From: Streptomyces sp. 846.5
Lineage (GTDB): Bacteria > Actinomycetota > Actinomycetes > Streptomycetales > Streptomycetaceae
Assembly (NCBI RefSeq): GCF_004365705.1
Contig: NZ_SOBN01000001.1
Span: 2,453,501-2,517,500, forward strand
Length of the DNA stretch: 64,000 bases
Reading direction: 5' to 3'
In this document: piece after piece, positions 9,524 through 17,918 of the stretch
Layout: the number at the start of each line of letters is the position of its first letter
Numbering within the stretch: position 1 is the stretch's first letter
Notes under the pieces: generated by a model
Database searches by the model: none
What the model saw: only the letters and a program-made list of their open reading frames with translations
Told to the model about the DNA's origin: nothing
Position numbers and translations under genes: made by a program

Positions 9524-10015
9524 TCAGGCGCCGATGCGGGCGACCCGCCACCAGCCCAGCGCCAGGGCCAGCGCCACCAGCGCCGCGTAGGCGAGCAGGG
9601 CGCGCCATCCGGCCCGGCGTCCCGAGCCCTGCCGGGGCAGCCCCGGCCAGGCATAGCCGGCCCGGCGGGCGGCCATGCCGCCCCATCCGGCCGAGGCGGT
9701 GGTCAGCAGCAGTCCGAGCATGCCCACGAACCGGCCGGCGTCCCCCGACTGGAAGGCGAGCGGGAAGGCGAACAGCAGCGAGCCGAAGATGGCCAGGGTG
9801 GCGATGGGGATGATCTGCCAGAGCCGGAGCAGACCCGCGGGTCGCAGCTCCCGGCCTTCGAGCGCCGCCTCGGCGAAACTGTCGGCCGGCGGAAGCGGCG
9901 TCAGTTCCGACTCGGGACGCTTGGACAGGTCGATCAGCGCCGGATGCGGCTCGGGCGATCCGTCGAGGCCGAAGGGGTCGTCGGGAAGACGATGCGTTTC
10001 GGGGCCGGTATCCAT
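9524..10015 (-). CDS. Small multi-pass membrane protein of unknown function
   Basis: A 163-residue protein with a polar, proline-rich N-terminal segment of about 60 residues. Three hydrophobic stretches follow, centred on IIPIATLAIFGSLLFAFPLAF, FVGMLGLLLTTASAGWGG and ALLAYAALVALALALGWW. I do not recognise a functional family. Its place between miaA and dapF matches a conserved hypothetical membrane gene at that position in Streptomyces. The ATG at 10015 (MDTGPET) follows GGGAGG at ten bases; a GTG two codons upstream is the alternative. It ends 47 bases before dapF and could share its transcript. Nothing in the sequence shows a ligand site or catalytic residue. Confidence 0.75.
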   Translation of the reverse strand: MDTGPETHRLPDDPFGLDGSPEPHPALIDLSKRPESELTPLPPADSFAEAALEGRELRPAGLLRLWQIIPIATLAIFGSLLFAFPLAFQSGDAGRFVGMLGLLLTTASAGWGGMAARRAGYAWPGLPRQGSGRRAGWRALLAYAALVALALALGWWRVARIGA

Positions 10016-10319
10016 CGACACGCGGCCTCCCTGGCGATTTGGTGCCGGTGGTGATCCACGACGGCGGAATGTCTCCCTCAGAGCTCGATGATGGCACGCG
10101 GGCCCCGCGCGACCACGCTCTCTCGGGCCGGATCGGTGATCCGTGGCCATGACGTGATCAGCCCGTAACCGCCAGCCCCCGCAAGGCTCCACGCGTACAC
10201 CCGGATGTGCGCCGGGGGCGCACTTCGGCGAGCCGTCACGCCTCTGGGCAGCGACTCTCGCTGTGCGGTGGCTGTCAGTCGCCCAGCGTCAGGCACCGAC
10301 TGTGCCAGGCGCCGACTGT
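10016..10319. other. Intergenic region between miaA and the small membrane protein gene
   Basis: 304 bases without a convincing gene. Short frames here lack Shine-Dalgarno sequences and have poor codon bias compared with neighbours. The only clear structure is the tandem 16-bp repeat touching the miaA stop (10288-10319). A promoter for the membrane protein and dapF may lie here, but no confident -10/-35 pair was seen. Confidence 0.6.
10288..10319. repeat. Two tandem 16-bp repeats abutting the miaA stop codon
   Basis: Two adjacent 16-mers, 10288-10303 and 10304-10319, match at 14 of 16 positions (GTCAGGCACCGACTGT and GCCAGGCGCCGACTGT). They begin exactly after the miaA stop on the minus strand. 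The arrangement resembles the stop-codon repeat at the end of dapF. Confidence 0.85.
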
Positions 10320-11249
10320 TCAGTCTCCGGCCACCAGCGCCAGCGAACGCCGCAACAGGTCCGACTCGTCGGGGGACTCCTCCCGGCCGAGCCAGTGCAC
10401 CCGGGGGTCCCGGCGGAACCAGGACTCCTGCCGGCGCGCGAACCTCTTGGTGGCCCGAACCGTCTCCTCGCGCGCCTCCTGCTCGCCGCAGTCCCCGTCC
10501 AGCTGCGCCAGGGCCTGCTGGTAGCCGAGGGCCCTGGAGGCGGTGCGGCCCTCGCGCAGCCCGACCGCCGACAGCTTCTCCACCTCGGCGACGAGTCCGG
10601 CCTCCCACATCCGGTCGACCCGCAGGGCGATCCGCCGGTCCAGCTCGGGCCGCGGCACCAGCACGCCGATCTGGACCGCGTCGTAGACCGAGTCATGGCC
10701 CGGCAGACTGGCGGTGAAGGGCTTCCCGGTGATCTCCACGACCTCGAGCGCCCGGACGATGCGCCGCCCGTTGCTGGGAAGGATGGCCTGCGCCGCGAGC
10801 GGGTCGAGACCGGCGAGCCTGCGGTGCAGTTCGCCCGGACCCACCTCCTCCAACTCCTGCTCCAGCCGCGCCCGCACCAGCGGATCGGTGCCCGGGAACT
10901 CCAGTTCGTCGATGGCGGCGCGGACATACAGCCCCGAGCCTCCGACCAGCACCGGCGTACGCCCCTGCGCGAGCAGAGCGTCGATGGTCGCCCGCGCCAT
11001 CCGCTGATACTCGGCGACGCTGGCGGCGACCGTCACGTCCCAGACGTCCAGCAGGTGGTGCGGGACGCCGTGGCGCTCCTCGACGGTGAGTTTCGCGGTG
11101 CCGATGTCCATGCCCCGGTACAGCTGCATCGAGTCGGTGTTGACCACCTCACCACCGAGCTCCCTGGCCAGGGCCACACCGAGGTCCGACTTGCCTGCGG
11201 CGGTGGCGCCGACGACGGCGATGACACGAGGGGCGCGGGGGCTGTTCAC
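10320..11249 (-). CDS. miaA: tRNA dimethylallyltransferase
   Basis: A 309-residue enzyme that transfers a dimethylallyl group to A37 of tRNAs reading UNN codons; MiaB, encoded nearby, then methylthiolates the product. The P-loop GATAAGKSDLGVALA is near the N-terminus. The substrate-binding segment VVNTDSMQLYRGMDIGTAKL follows, then FPGTDPLVRARL and the conserved PSNGRRIVRALEV. The GTG at 11249 (VNSPRAPRV) was chosen because GGGAG lies nine bases upstream and it places the P-loop correctly; the open frame extends 46 codons further without family similarity. In Streptomyces this gene is next to the antitoxin-like and dapF genes, as here. Tandem 16-bp repeats follow the stop. Confidence 0.96.
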   Translation of the reverse strand: MNSPRAPRVIAVVGATAAGKSDLGVALARELGGEVVNTDSMQLYRGMDIGTAKLTVEERHGVPHHLLDVWDVTVAASVAEYQRMARATIDALLAQGRTPVLVGGSGLYVRAAIDELEFPGTDPLVRARLEQELEEVGPGELHRRLAGLDPLAAQAILPSNGRRIVRALEVVEITGKPFTASLPGHDSVYDAVQIGVLVPRPELDRRIALRVDRMWEAGLVAEVEKLSAVGLREGRTASRALGYQQALAQLDGDCGEQEAREETVRATKRFARRQESWFRRDPRVHWLGREESPDESDLLRRSLALVAGD

Positions 11250-11389
11250 CCCTTCAGTCTCCCAAACGCACGCAGGCACCCGCCCCACTGCTGCGCCACG
11301 CCGCGATCGACAGTACGGTATGCCTAAGTAAGGGTGTTTTGTCCATCTGATGGGCCAAGTCGCCCCGGCCCCGCTACGCAGGAGCAACC

Positions 11390-11653
11390 ATGGGTCTCTC
11401 GGACACTCTCAAGGGCGCGCTCGGCCAGGCCAAGGAGAAGGCCACCGAGTTCGCGGAGAAGCACAACTCGACCATCGACTCCGGCCTGGACAAGGTCGGC
11501 GAGATGGCCGACAAGGCCACCAAGCACAAGTACAGCGACAAGATCACCACGGGCCGGGACAAGGCCAAGGAGGCCCTGGACAAGGTCCACCACGAGCCGA
11601 GGACCGTCCAGGGCGAGACCACCGTGGAACGTGAGGACCCGCCGGCCTCCTGA
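11390..11653 (+). CDS. MT0933/Rv0909-type antitoxin-like small protein
   Basis: An 87-residue, lysine-, glutamate- and alanine-rich helical protein beginning MGLSDTLKGALGQAKEKATE. It resembles the actinobacterial MT0933-like antitoxin family (Rv0909 in Mycobacterium tuberculosis). AGGAG lies upstream of the ATG. Mycobacterial members pair with a toxin gene, but none is adjacent here: the neighbours are miaA (divergent) and the LigB-like gene (convergent). A solitary conserved copy at this place between miaA and miaB is usual in Streptomyces, so the antitoxin name should be treated as a family label only. The sequence would also suit an amphipathic, LEA-like or membrane-surface protein. A bidirectional stem-loop follows. 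Confidence 0.8.
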   Translation: MGLSDTLKGALGQAKEKATEFAEKHNSTIDSGLDKVGEMADKATKHKYSDKITTGRDKAKEALDKVHHEPRTVQGETTVEREDPPAS

Positions 11654-11669
11654 TCCGAGCGGCATCGGT

Positions 11670-11701
11670 CGAGGGCATGCCCCCACGGGTGCATGCCCTC
11701 G
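11670..11701. terminator. Bidirectional stem-loop between antitoxin-like and LigB-like genes
   Basis: An 11-bp perfect inverted repeat (11670-11680 with 11691-11701; CGAGGGCATGC) with a 10-base loop sits between two convergent genes. It lies about 17 bases after each stop and probably terminates both transcripts. Confidence 0.8.
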
Positions 11702-11718
11702 GGCGTGCCCGCGTCGGA

Positions 11719-12414
11719 TCAGGTCCAGGCGGCGACGAAGTAGCCCACGCCGTACGGGGCGTCCTCGTAGAGCAGCTCGGCGTCGAGCGAGCCGGCCGCG
11801 GCGCCCGCGAGCACCTGCCAGGGCGCCCGGCCGGAGGCCATCAGTTCGTAGGCCAGTTCGTCGTCCAGCGTGGACAGCTCGCCCTGGGCGTCCGCCGTGG
11901 CCAGACCGCGGGACACCACCGCGTCGAAGCCCTCGGCCCGCTCGTCCAGGTAGCCGGGGGCCTTCAGCGAGCGCCGGGCGCTGCCCTCGCCGACCACCAG
12001 CAGGCCCACCCGGCCGGCCGACTGCGCCAGCCGCTCGCCGTTCGCGGCGCACAGCGCCGGTTCCAGGTAGTCGGGCACGGCGAGGCCGCGGGCCCGCCCG
12101 TTCCAGCCCGCGCGCTGCAGCAGCCAGGCTCCCACGGTGAGGGAGGCGGGCAGGGCCTCCGGGGCGGCCCCGTCGCCGAGGGTCACCGAGACGTCGACCC
12201 CGTACGGCTGGAAGGAGCCGGTGCCGCCCTCGTCGAAACTGCTGTGCTCGGCGTCGGGACCGACCACCCAGACCACCTCGGGCTCCGCGGCGAGCACCGC
12301 GCCGAGGGCGGTGTCGCAGGCGCTGCGCAGACCGTCCAGTTCGGGCGCGGCACCCGAGGCGACCTCGGGGACCAGCAGCGGCGGGCAGGGGCAGACGGCG
12401 GCGGCGACCAGCAT
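11719..12414 (-). CDS. Class III extradiol dioxygenase (LigB)-like protein
   Basis: A 231-residue protein beginning MLVAAAVCPCPPLLVPEVA, resembling the B subunit of class III ring-cleavage dioxygenases. In that fold the N-terminal HPP/CPP-type segment and downstream residues bind non-haem iron. Here the usual histidine motif is CPPLLVPE, so catalytic iron binding is doubtful. Other visible segments are VVWVVGPDAEHSSFDEGG, SLTVGAWLLQRAGW and VGLLVVGEGSARRS. The gene is a conserved neighbour of miaB in Streptomyces, and its function there is unknown to me. It starts 54 bases after the miaB stop on the same strand and ends at a bidirectional terminator. A true aromatic-ring cleavage role is unproven. 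Confidence 0.8.
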   Translation of the reverse strand: MLVAAAVCPCPPLLVPEVASGAAPELDGLRSACDTALGAVLAAEPEVVWVVGPDAEHSSFDEGGTGSFQPYGVDVSVTLGDGAAPEALPASLTVGAWLLQRAGWNGRARGLAVPDYLEPALCAANGERLAQSAGRVGLLVVGEGSARRSLKAPGYLDERAEGFDAVVSRGLATADAQGELSTLDDELAYELMASGRAPWQVLAGAAAGSLDAELLYEDAPYGVGYFVAAWT

Positions 12415-12468
12415 GGGTCCGACCCTATCGTCGTCCGGTCGAGGGTCCGCAGCGCCGTCCGGTCCCGC

Positions 12469-13956
12469 TCAGCGGCAGCTGGGGGCCTCGGCCACCGGCA
12501 GCGGGGCCGGGACGCCGACCGACGGCAGCCCCAGCATCACCCCGGCGGGAGCGGGCGGAGCCGCCTGCCGCCTCTCCCAGGCGTCACCCGCACGGGTGCG
12601 CCGCACCGACAGCGGCGCGCCCTCGGCCAGCAGATGGTGCGGAGCGGCGTAGGTGATCTCGACCTGAGCCATGTCTCCGGGGCGGACGCCCTCGGCGGGG
12701 CGGGTGAAGTGGACCAGGCGGCTGTCGGGCGCGCGGCCGGAGAGCCGGTCGGTGTGCTGGTCCTTGCGGCCCTCGCCCTCGGCGACCAGGACCTCCAGGA
12801 CCTTGCCGACCTGCTTCTTGTTCTCCTCCCAGGAGATCTCCTCCTGGAGCGCGACCAGACGCAGATAGCGCTCCTGGACGACCTCCTTGGGGACCTGCCC
12901 CTCCATGTCGGCGGCAGGGGTACCGGGCCGCTTGGAGTACTGGAAGGTGAACGCCTGGGCGAAACGGGCCTCGCGGACCACGTGCATGGTCTGCTCGAAG
13001 TCCTCCTCGGTCTCACCGGGGAAGCCCACGATGATGTCGGTGGAGATGGCCGCGTCGGGCATGGCCGCGCGGACCTTCTCGATGATCCCGAGGTACCGCT
13101 CCTGCCGGTAGGACCGCTTCATGGCCCGCAGCACGGCGTCCGATCCGGACTGCAGCGGCATGTGCAGCTGGTGCATCACGTTCGGCGTCTCCGCCATGGC
13201 CGCGATCACGTCGTCGGTGAAGTCCTTGGGGTGCGGCGAGGTGAAGCGGACCCGCTCCAGGCCGTCGATCCCGCCGCAGGCGCGCAGCAGCTTGGAGAAC
13301 GCCTGCCGGTCGCCGATGTCCTGTCCGTAGGCGTTGACGTTCTGCCCGAGCAGGGTGACCTCGACCACGCCCTCGGCGACCAGCGCCTCGACCTCGGCGA
13401 GGATGTCGCCGGTGCGGCGGTCCTTCTCCTTGCCGCGCAGCGCCGGGACGATGCAGAAGGTGCAGGTGTTGTTGCAGCCGACCGAGATCGACACCCAGGC
13501 CGCGTAGGCGGACTCGCGCCGGGTGGGCAGGGTGGAGGGGAAGACCTCCAGCGACTCCAGGATCTCGACCTGGGCCTCCTCCTGGACCCGGGCGCGCTCC
13601 AGCAGCGCCGGCAGGTGACCGATGTTGTGGGTGCCGAAGACCACGTCGACCCAGGGGGCGCGCTTGACGATGGTCTCCCGGTCCTTCTGCGCCAGGCAGC
13701 CGCCGACGGCGATCTGCATGCCCGGCCGGACCGCCTTGACCGAGGCCAGCTGCCCCAGATTGCCGTAGAGGTGGTTGTCGGCCTTCTCCCGCACCGCGCA
13801 GGTGTTGAAGACCACGACGTCGGCGCTGTCGCCCGCGGGCGCCTTGGCATAGCCGGCGTCCTCGAGCAGGCCGGCCAGCCGCTCGGAGTCATGGACGTTC
13901 ATCTGACATCCGTGCGTGCGGATCTCATAGGTCTTGGAAGCTTCTGCGGTACCCAC
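12469..13956 (-). CDS. miaB: tRNA-2-methylthio-N6-dimethylallyladenosine synthase
   Basis: A 495-residue radical-SAM methylthiotransferase that adds a methylthio group to i6A37 in tRNA, acting after MiaA. The N-terminal domain carries its three cluster cysteines in [23 protein letters not shown] and [11 protein letters not shown]. The radical-SAM motif is [16 protein letters not shown]-terminal TRAM domain covers about residues 370-440, followed by a proline-rich tail ending in cysteine. The GTG at 13956 ([14 protein letters not shown]) gives the usual family length; another GTG lies two codons earlier and the Shine-Dalgarno is weak for both. The LigB-like gene follows on the same strand. A TAXI binding protein gene runs divergently from only 79 bases away. 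Confidence 0.96.
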   Translation of the reverse strand: MGTAEASKTYEIRTHGCQMNVHDSERLAGLLEDAGYAKAPAGDSADVVVFNTCAVREKADNHLYGNLGQLASVKAVRPGMQIAVGGCLAQKDRETIVKRAPWVDVVFGTHNIGHLPALLERARVQEEAQVEILESLEVFPSTLPTRRESAYAAWVSISVGCNNTCTFCIVPALRGKEKDRRTGDILAEVEALVAEGVVEVTLLGQNVNAYGQDIGDRQAFSKLLRACGGIDGLERVRFTSPHPKDFTDDVIAAMAETPNVMHQLHMPLQSGSDAVLRAMKRSYRQERYLGIIEKVRAAMPDAAISTDIIVGFPGETEEDFEQTMHVVREARFAQAFTFQYSKRPGTPAADMEGQVPKEVVQERYLRLVALQEEISWEENKKQVGKVLEVLVAEGEGRKDQHTDRLSGRAPDSRLVHFTRPAEGVRPGDMAQVEITYAAPHHLLAEGAPLSVRRTRAGDAWERRQAAPPAPAGVMLGLPSVGVPAPLPVAEAPSCR

Positions 13957-14035
13957 GCCCACAAGGGTACGGGCAGGGCGGAGCGCCGAGATCCCGAGCT
14001 TCCCGAAGGGGGGTACGACTGGCAGGATCACCCGC

Positions 14036-15070
14036 ATGGCGGATACCTGGCGGCTCCACGACCTCCTCTCCCGAGGGGTGCGCTCGCCGGCCGTCCGGGT
14101 GCTGACCGTGATGGCGGCCCTGGCCTCCGCCGCCCTCGGCTACTGGCTGGTCGCACCGAACGGGGTGGCCTACCCCCGGGGCGTGTACGGGATGGCGACC
14201 GGTTCCAGCGGCGGCGTCTACGAGAAGTACGGGAACCTGTTGAAGCCGAACGTGGACCGGGACCTGCCCGGGGTGCAGCTGCGGCTCGACCCGTCGGCGG
14301 GCGGCCCGGACAACCTGGCCCGGATCGCCAGCGGACGGGACGACTTCGGCATCGCCACCGCGGACGCGGTCGCGCACTACCGCGGGGCCGACGCCGGCGA
14401 CCTGCGGGCGATGGGACGGCTCTACGACGACTACGTCCAGCTGGTGGTGCCGACGGGATCGAGCATCAGGACCGTTGCCGACCTGCGCGGCAAGAAGGTG
14501 GCGATCGGCCAGGTCAACTCCGGGGTCGCGCTGATCGCCTCGCGGATCTTCCGGGTGTCCGGCCTCGACCCGGCCAAGGGTGACCTGACCGCCGTGTCGC
14601 TGGGCATCAACGAGGCGCCGACGCAGCTCTCCCAGGGCCGGATCGACGCGTTCTTCTGGTCCGGCGGCATCCCCACCTCCGGCGTCGCCAATCTCACCGA
14701 CACCTTCCACGTCCGGCTGGTGCCGCTGGGCACCCTGGCTACCGCGCTGGACACGCTGGCCTCCCAGGAGGACCCGGAGGCGCGGAACAGCCAGATCTAC
14801 CGCAGCTCGACCATGCCGGCCAGCGCCTACCAGAACACCGTCCCGGACCGGGCGGTGTCCACCATCGCGGTCGCCAACCTCATGGTGACCAGGGCGGACG
14901 TCCCGCTGGGGCTGGTGCAGCGGGTCACCGCGGCGATGATCGACAGCAGGGACTCGATCGGGAAGCAGGTGCACTCCGCGCAACTGGTGGACATCCGCTC
15001 GGCGATCTACACCGACCCGCTGCCGCTGGCCGAGGGCGCCCGCAGGTACTACGTGTCCGCCAAGCCCTGA
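14036..15070 (+). CDS. TAXI-family TRAP-type solute-binding protein (orphan)
   Basis: A 344-residue extracytoplasmic binding protein of the TAXI group, which in complete systems feeds a TRAP transporter. The N-terminus (to about residue 35) contains one hydrophobic signal or anchor, [19 protein letters not shown]. Mature-domain motifs are [36 protein letters not shown] and [16 protein letters not shown], typical for TAXI proteins. No lipobox cysteine was seen, so it is probably secreted or membrane-anchored. No TRAP membrane subunit is nearby, so its partner is unknown. The ATG at 14036 was preferred over an ATG 34 codons upstream because it directly precedes the signal segment and clears miaB. 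It overlaps the convergent MerR gene by 22 bases. Confidence 0.85.
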   Translation: MADTWRLHDLLSRGVRSPAVRVLTVMAALASAALGYWLVAPNGVAYPRGVYGMATGSSGGVYEKYGNLLKPNVDRDLPGVQLRLDPSAGGPDNLARIASGRDDFGIATADAVAHYRGADAGDLRAMGRLYDDYVQLVVPTGSSIRTVADLRGKKVAIGQVNSGVALIASRIFRVSGLDPAKGDLTAVSLGINEAPTQLSQGRIDAFFWSGGIPTSGVANLTDTFHVRLVPLGTLATALDTLASQEDPEARNSQIYRSSTMPASAYQNTVPDRAVSTIAVANLMVTRADVPLGLVQRVTAAMIDSRDSIGKQVHSAQLVDIRSAIYTDPLPLAEGARRYYVSAKP

Positions 15071-15879
15071 GCCGGAGCCGGTTCGCCGCCGAGCTCGTGC
15101 TCCACCATCTCCCGCAGCGGGCCGCTCACCGCGGCCTCCAGCAGGCGGGTGGCCTCCACCCGCATCGCCCTGGCCAGTTCGGCGTCCACCACCGACTGGG
15201 CCAGCGGCCGCAGCCGGCGCACGGTGCCGATGGCCTCGGCCGCCTCCGCGTCGCCGAGCTGGTGTCCCGCGTAGCGGACGAAGACATGGATGGCGCTGAA
15301 CTCCACGAAACGACGCGCGAGATGGTCGATGTCGCCGCGCAGTTCCTCCAGGTGGGCGACGATCGCGGGCAGCGGGACGCCCAGCTCGTGCAGCTCCACC
15401 GCGACGGCGAGCAGGCCGGGGCTGGGCACCAGGAACAGGTCCGCCTCGGCCGGGTCGACCAGGGGCGGTTCCGGCTCCAGTACGCCGAGCCGGACCGCGT
15501 CGGCTATCGCCTGGTGGTCCTCCACCCCGTGGAAAGAGGCCACCAGCGCCTCCCGGCTGATCCGCTCGGCGGCCTCGTCCGTCCAGGGCGCGGTGACCTC
15601 GGCGACCAGGCCGAGGACGCCTCCCAGGCCGCGTCCGCTCTCCCAGGCGTCCAGGAGCTCCTTGATCCCGGCCAGGGTGTGCCCGCGGTCCAGCAGCTGG
15701 GCGATCAGCCGCAGCCGTTCCAGGTGCTCCTGCTGGTAGACGTTGGCGCGGCCGCGCCGGTCCGCCGGGGGGAGCAGGCCGCGGTCCTGGTACGCGCGCA
15801 CATTGCGGACGGTGGTTCCCGCCGCCCGGGCCAGGTCGTCGATCCGGTACTCCGCGCGCCGCTCGGGCACCGTCGTCAC
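15049..15879 (-). CDS. MerR-family transcriptional regulator
   Basis: A 276-residue regulator. Residues 10-80 form the winged-helix DNA-binding domain, with YRIDDLARAAGTTVRNVR, AYQDRGLLPPADRRGR and LIAQLLDRGHTLAGIKELL. The remaining 190 residues are helical with no metal-binding cysteine pattern, so it belongs to the long MerR subgroup with an unidentified effector. The GTG at 15879 (VTTVPERRAEY) has GGAGGAGC five bases upstream; the frame extends far upstream as shadow. Its 3' end overlaps the convergent TAXI gene by 22 bases. The closest same-strand neighbour is the alpha/beta hydrolase 53 bases upstream, so co-transcription is possible. Confidence 0.88.
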   Translation of the reverse strand: MTTVPERRAEYRIDDLARAAGTTVRNVRAYQDRGLLPPADRRGRANVYQQEHLERLRLIAQLLDRGHTLAGIKELLDAWESGRGLGGVLGLVAEVTAPWTDEAAERISREALVASFHGVEDHQAIADAVRLGVLEPEPPLVDPAEADLFLVPSPGLLAVAVELHELGVPLPAIVAHLEELRGDIDHLARRFVEFSAIHVFVRYAGHQLGDAEAAEAIGTVRRLRPLAQSVVDAELARAMRVEATRLLEAAVSGPLREMVEHELGGEPAPAQGLADT

Positions 15880-15932
15880 GTCGTGCTCCTCCACTCCCCC
15901 AGCGCGGCCCGCAAAGGTGCGTCGGCAAGGCC

Positions 15933-16889
15933 CTAGCGCGGAACCGAGCGTACCGCCGGTTCCGGAGGGCGTGTGGGCGAGGTTACGAGGCCGGAACGCA
16001 CTTCGTCGACGAAGCCGCCGATCAGCTCGGCCAGCTCGTCCGGCCGGGTCAGCGGGAGCCAGTGGCCCGCACGGACGGTGCGCCGACGGAGTACCGGAGC
16101 CCACTGGTCCAGATCGTCGTAGAGATGCGGCGACAGATAGGGGTCCTGCAACGGGACGATCAGCTGGACCGGCACGGTGGCGACCCGGTCCGGGCGCGGA
16201 TGACGCATCCGGGGTCGGACGTTGGCCCGGTAGAGCCAGGTGCCGTTGGCCGCGTCCTCCGGCAGGGTGGCTGAGGGGCGGTCGTCCGCCGCGGGCAGCC
16301 GCTCCAGGGCACGGCGCACCGCGGGCCAGCGCCGCCCCAGCGGACCGCGCCAGAGCAGCTCGGGCACCCTGGGCACCTGGAAGGCGTAGACGTACCAGGA
16401 GCGCATCCCCTGCCCGGCGGCCTGGACCAGGTGACGGAGCGTGGGACGGCGCAGCCGGGCCCGCATCCACAGGCCGAAGTGGTCCAGGCAGGGGCCGGAG
16501 ATGCTGGTGAACGAGGCGAGGCCGCCGCACAGCCGGGGCGAGGTGGCGAACTCCCAGCCCTGGACCGAGCCCCAGTCGTGGCCGACGAGGTGGACCGGGC
16601 CGTAGGGAGCGAGGGCGTCGAGGACTGCGAGGACGTCGTCCTCCAGCCGTTCCAGCAGGTAGTTCTCGGCCCGGGGCGCGGGCGCGGTGGACTGCCCGGC
16701 GCCGCGGACGTCGTAGGCGACGACGTGGTAGCGGTCGACGAGCCGGCTCATCACCGGTTCCCAGACCTGCTTGCAGTCGGGGTAGCCGTGCAGGAAGAGC
16801 AGCGTGGGCCAGGTGGGGTCGCCGGCCTCGACGACGTCGAGCTCCACATCGCCTGCGGGCACTCGGTGCTCGGTGGCCCCGGGGATCAT
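15933..16889 (-). CDS. Alpha/beta hydrolase, epoxide-hydrolase-like
   Basis: A 318-residue hydrolase. The oxyanion segment LLFLHGYPDCKQVWEPV is followed by YDVRGAGQSTAP and the nucleophile elbow VGHDWGSVQGWEF. The nucleophile is aspartate, as in epoxide hydrolases and haloalkane dehalogenases, not the serine of esterases. The catalytic histidine is probably in AGHWLPLTRPDEL near the C-terminus. No signal peptide is visible, so it is cytoplasmic. The ATG at 16889 (MIPGATEHRV) has GGAAGGG in a good position; the longer open frame upstream has no family similarity. The substrate is unknown. It lies upstream of the MerR gene and divergent from the methyltransferase gene. Confidence 0.87.
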   Translation of the reverse strand: MIPGATEHRVPAGDVELDVVEAGDPTWPTLLFLHGYPDCKQVWEPVMSRLVDRYHVVAYDVRGAGQSTAPAPRAENYLLERLEDDVLAVLDALAPYGPVHLVGHDWGSVQGWEFATSPRLCGGLASFTSISGPCLDHFGLWMRARLRRPTLRHLVQAAGQGMRSWYVYAFQVPRVPELLWRGPLGRRWPAVRRALERLPAADDRPSATLPEDAANGTWLYRANVRPRMRHPRPDRVATVPVQLIVPLQDPYLSPHLYDDLDQWAPVLRRRTVRAGHWLPLTRPDELAELIGGFVDEVRSGLVTSPTRPPEPAVRSVPR

Positions 16890-17077
16890 CGTCGTTCCCT
16901 TCCGCCTGCGCGGTTCCCTGTCACGCGCCAATGTGCCAGTGGGCACTGGCGTGGTCAATGGCTGCGCCGAGGCAATTCTGCGTCCCATGATATGAGACAA
17001 ATCTTCTCGACCAGAGAGACACTGCCTAGAGTTCGGAGTGACGGAAGTTCTGCTGACGGACCGACAGGGAGACATTG

Positions 17078-17884
17078 ATGAGCGGCAAGGCCACCTACAC
17101 CCACGGGTTCCACGCCTCCGTGCTGCGCTCGCACAGCTGGCGCAACGCCGCCAACTCCGCGGCCTACCTGGTGCCGGAGCTGAAGCCGGGCCAGGAGCTG
17201 CTGGACGTCGGCTGCGGCCCCGGCACCATCACCGCCGACCTGGCCGGGCTGGTGGCCCCGGGCCGGGTCACCGCCGTGGACAGTTCCGCCGAGGTGGTGG
17301 CACAGGCCGAGCTGACGGCCGCCGGGGCCGGCGTCGAGGGCATCGTCTTCGGGACCGCCGACGTCCACGCGCTGCCCTATCCGGACGGCTCCTTCGACGT
17401 GGTCCACGCCCACCAGGTGCTGCAGCATGTCGCCGACCCGGTGCAGGCGCTGCGGGAGATGCGCCGGGTCTGCCGCCCCGGCGGGTTGGTCGCGGCCCGC
17501 GACTCCGACTACGCCGCCTTCACCTGGTTCCCGGCCCGGCCCGAGCTGGACGAGTGGAACGCGCTGTACCACCGCGTCGCCCGGAGCAACGGCGGGGAGC
17601 CGGAGGCGGGACGGATGCTGCGGTCCTGGGCGCGGGCGGCCGGCTTCGAGGACATCCGCTCGGGATCCAGCACCTGGTGTTACGCCTCCGACGAGGAACG
17701 TGCCTGGTGGGGCGGTATGTGGGCGGAGCGGATCACCGCCTCGGCGATCGCCGCCCAGGCCGTGGACGGGGGCTTCGCCACCGAGGACGACCTGAAGCGG
17801 ATCTCAGCCGGCTGGGACAGCTGGGCCGCCGACCCGGACGGCTGGTTCAGCGTGCTGCACGGCGAAGTGCTGTGCCGGGTCTGA
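17078..17884 (+). CDS. SAM-dependent methyltransferase (UbiE/Methyltransf_11 type)
   Basis: A 268-residue class I methyltransferase. Motif I is LLDVGCGPGTITADLAGL near residue 45, the motif II acidic residue is in VTAVDSSAEVV, and the later motif is DGSFDVVHAHQVLQHV. RVCRPGGLVAARDSD resembles the loop after motif III in UbiE-like enzymes. The ATG at 17078 has GGGAG six bases upstream; a TTG immediately before it explains a one-codon longer frame. The substrate cannot be deduced. It stands alone, divergent from the hydrolase and convergent with the histidine kinase gene, without a clear terminator between. Confidence 0.88.
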   Translation: MSGKATYTHGFHASVLRSHSWRNAANSAAYLVPELKPGQELLDVGCGPGTITADLAGLVAPGRVTAVDSSAEVVAQAELTAAGAGVEGIVFGTADVHALPYPDGSFDVVHAHQVLQHVADPVQALREMRRVCRPGGLVAARDSDYAAFTWFPARPELDEWNALYHRVARSNGGEPEAGRMLRSWARAAGFEDIRSGSSTWCYASDEERAWWGGMWAERITASAIAAQAVDGGFATEDDLKRISAGWDSWAADPDGWFSVLHGEVLCRV

Positions 17885-17918
17885 CCGTTCCGTAGCACCA
17901 CCGCAGAAGGCCCGGATC

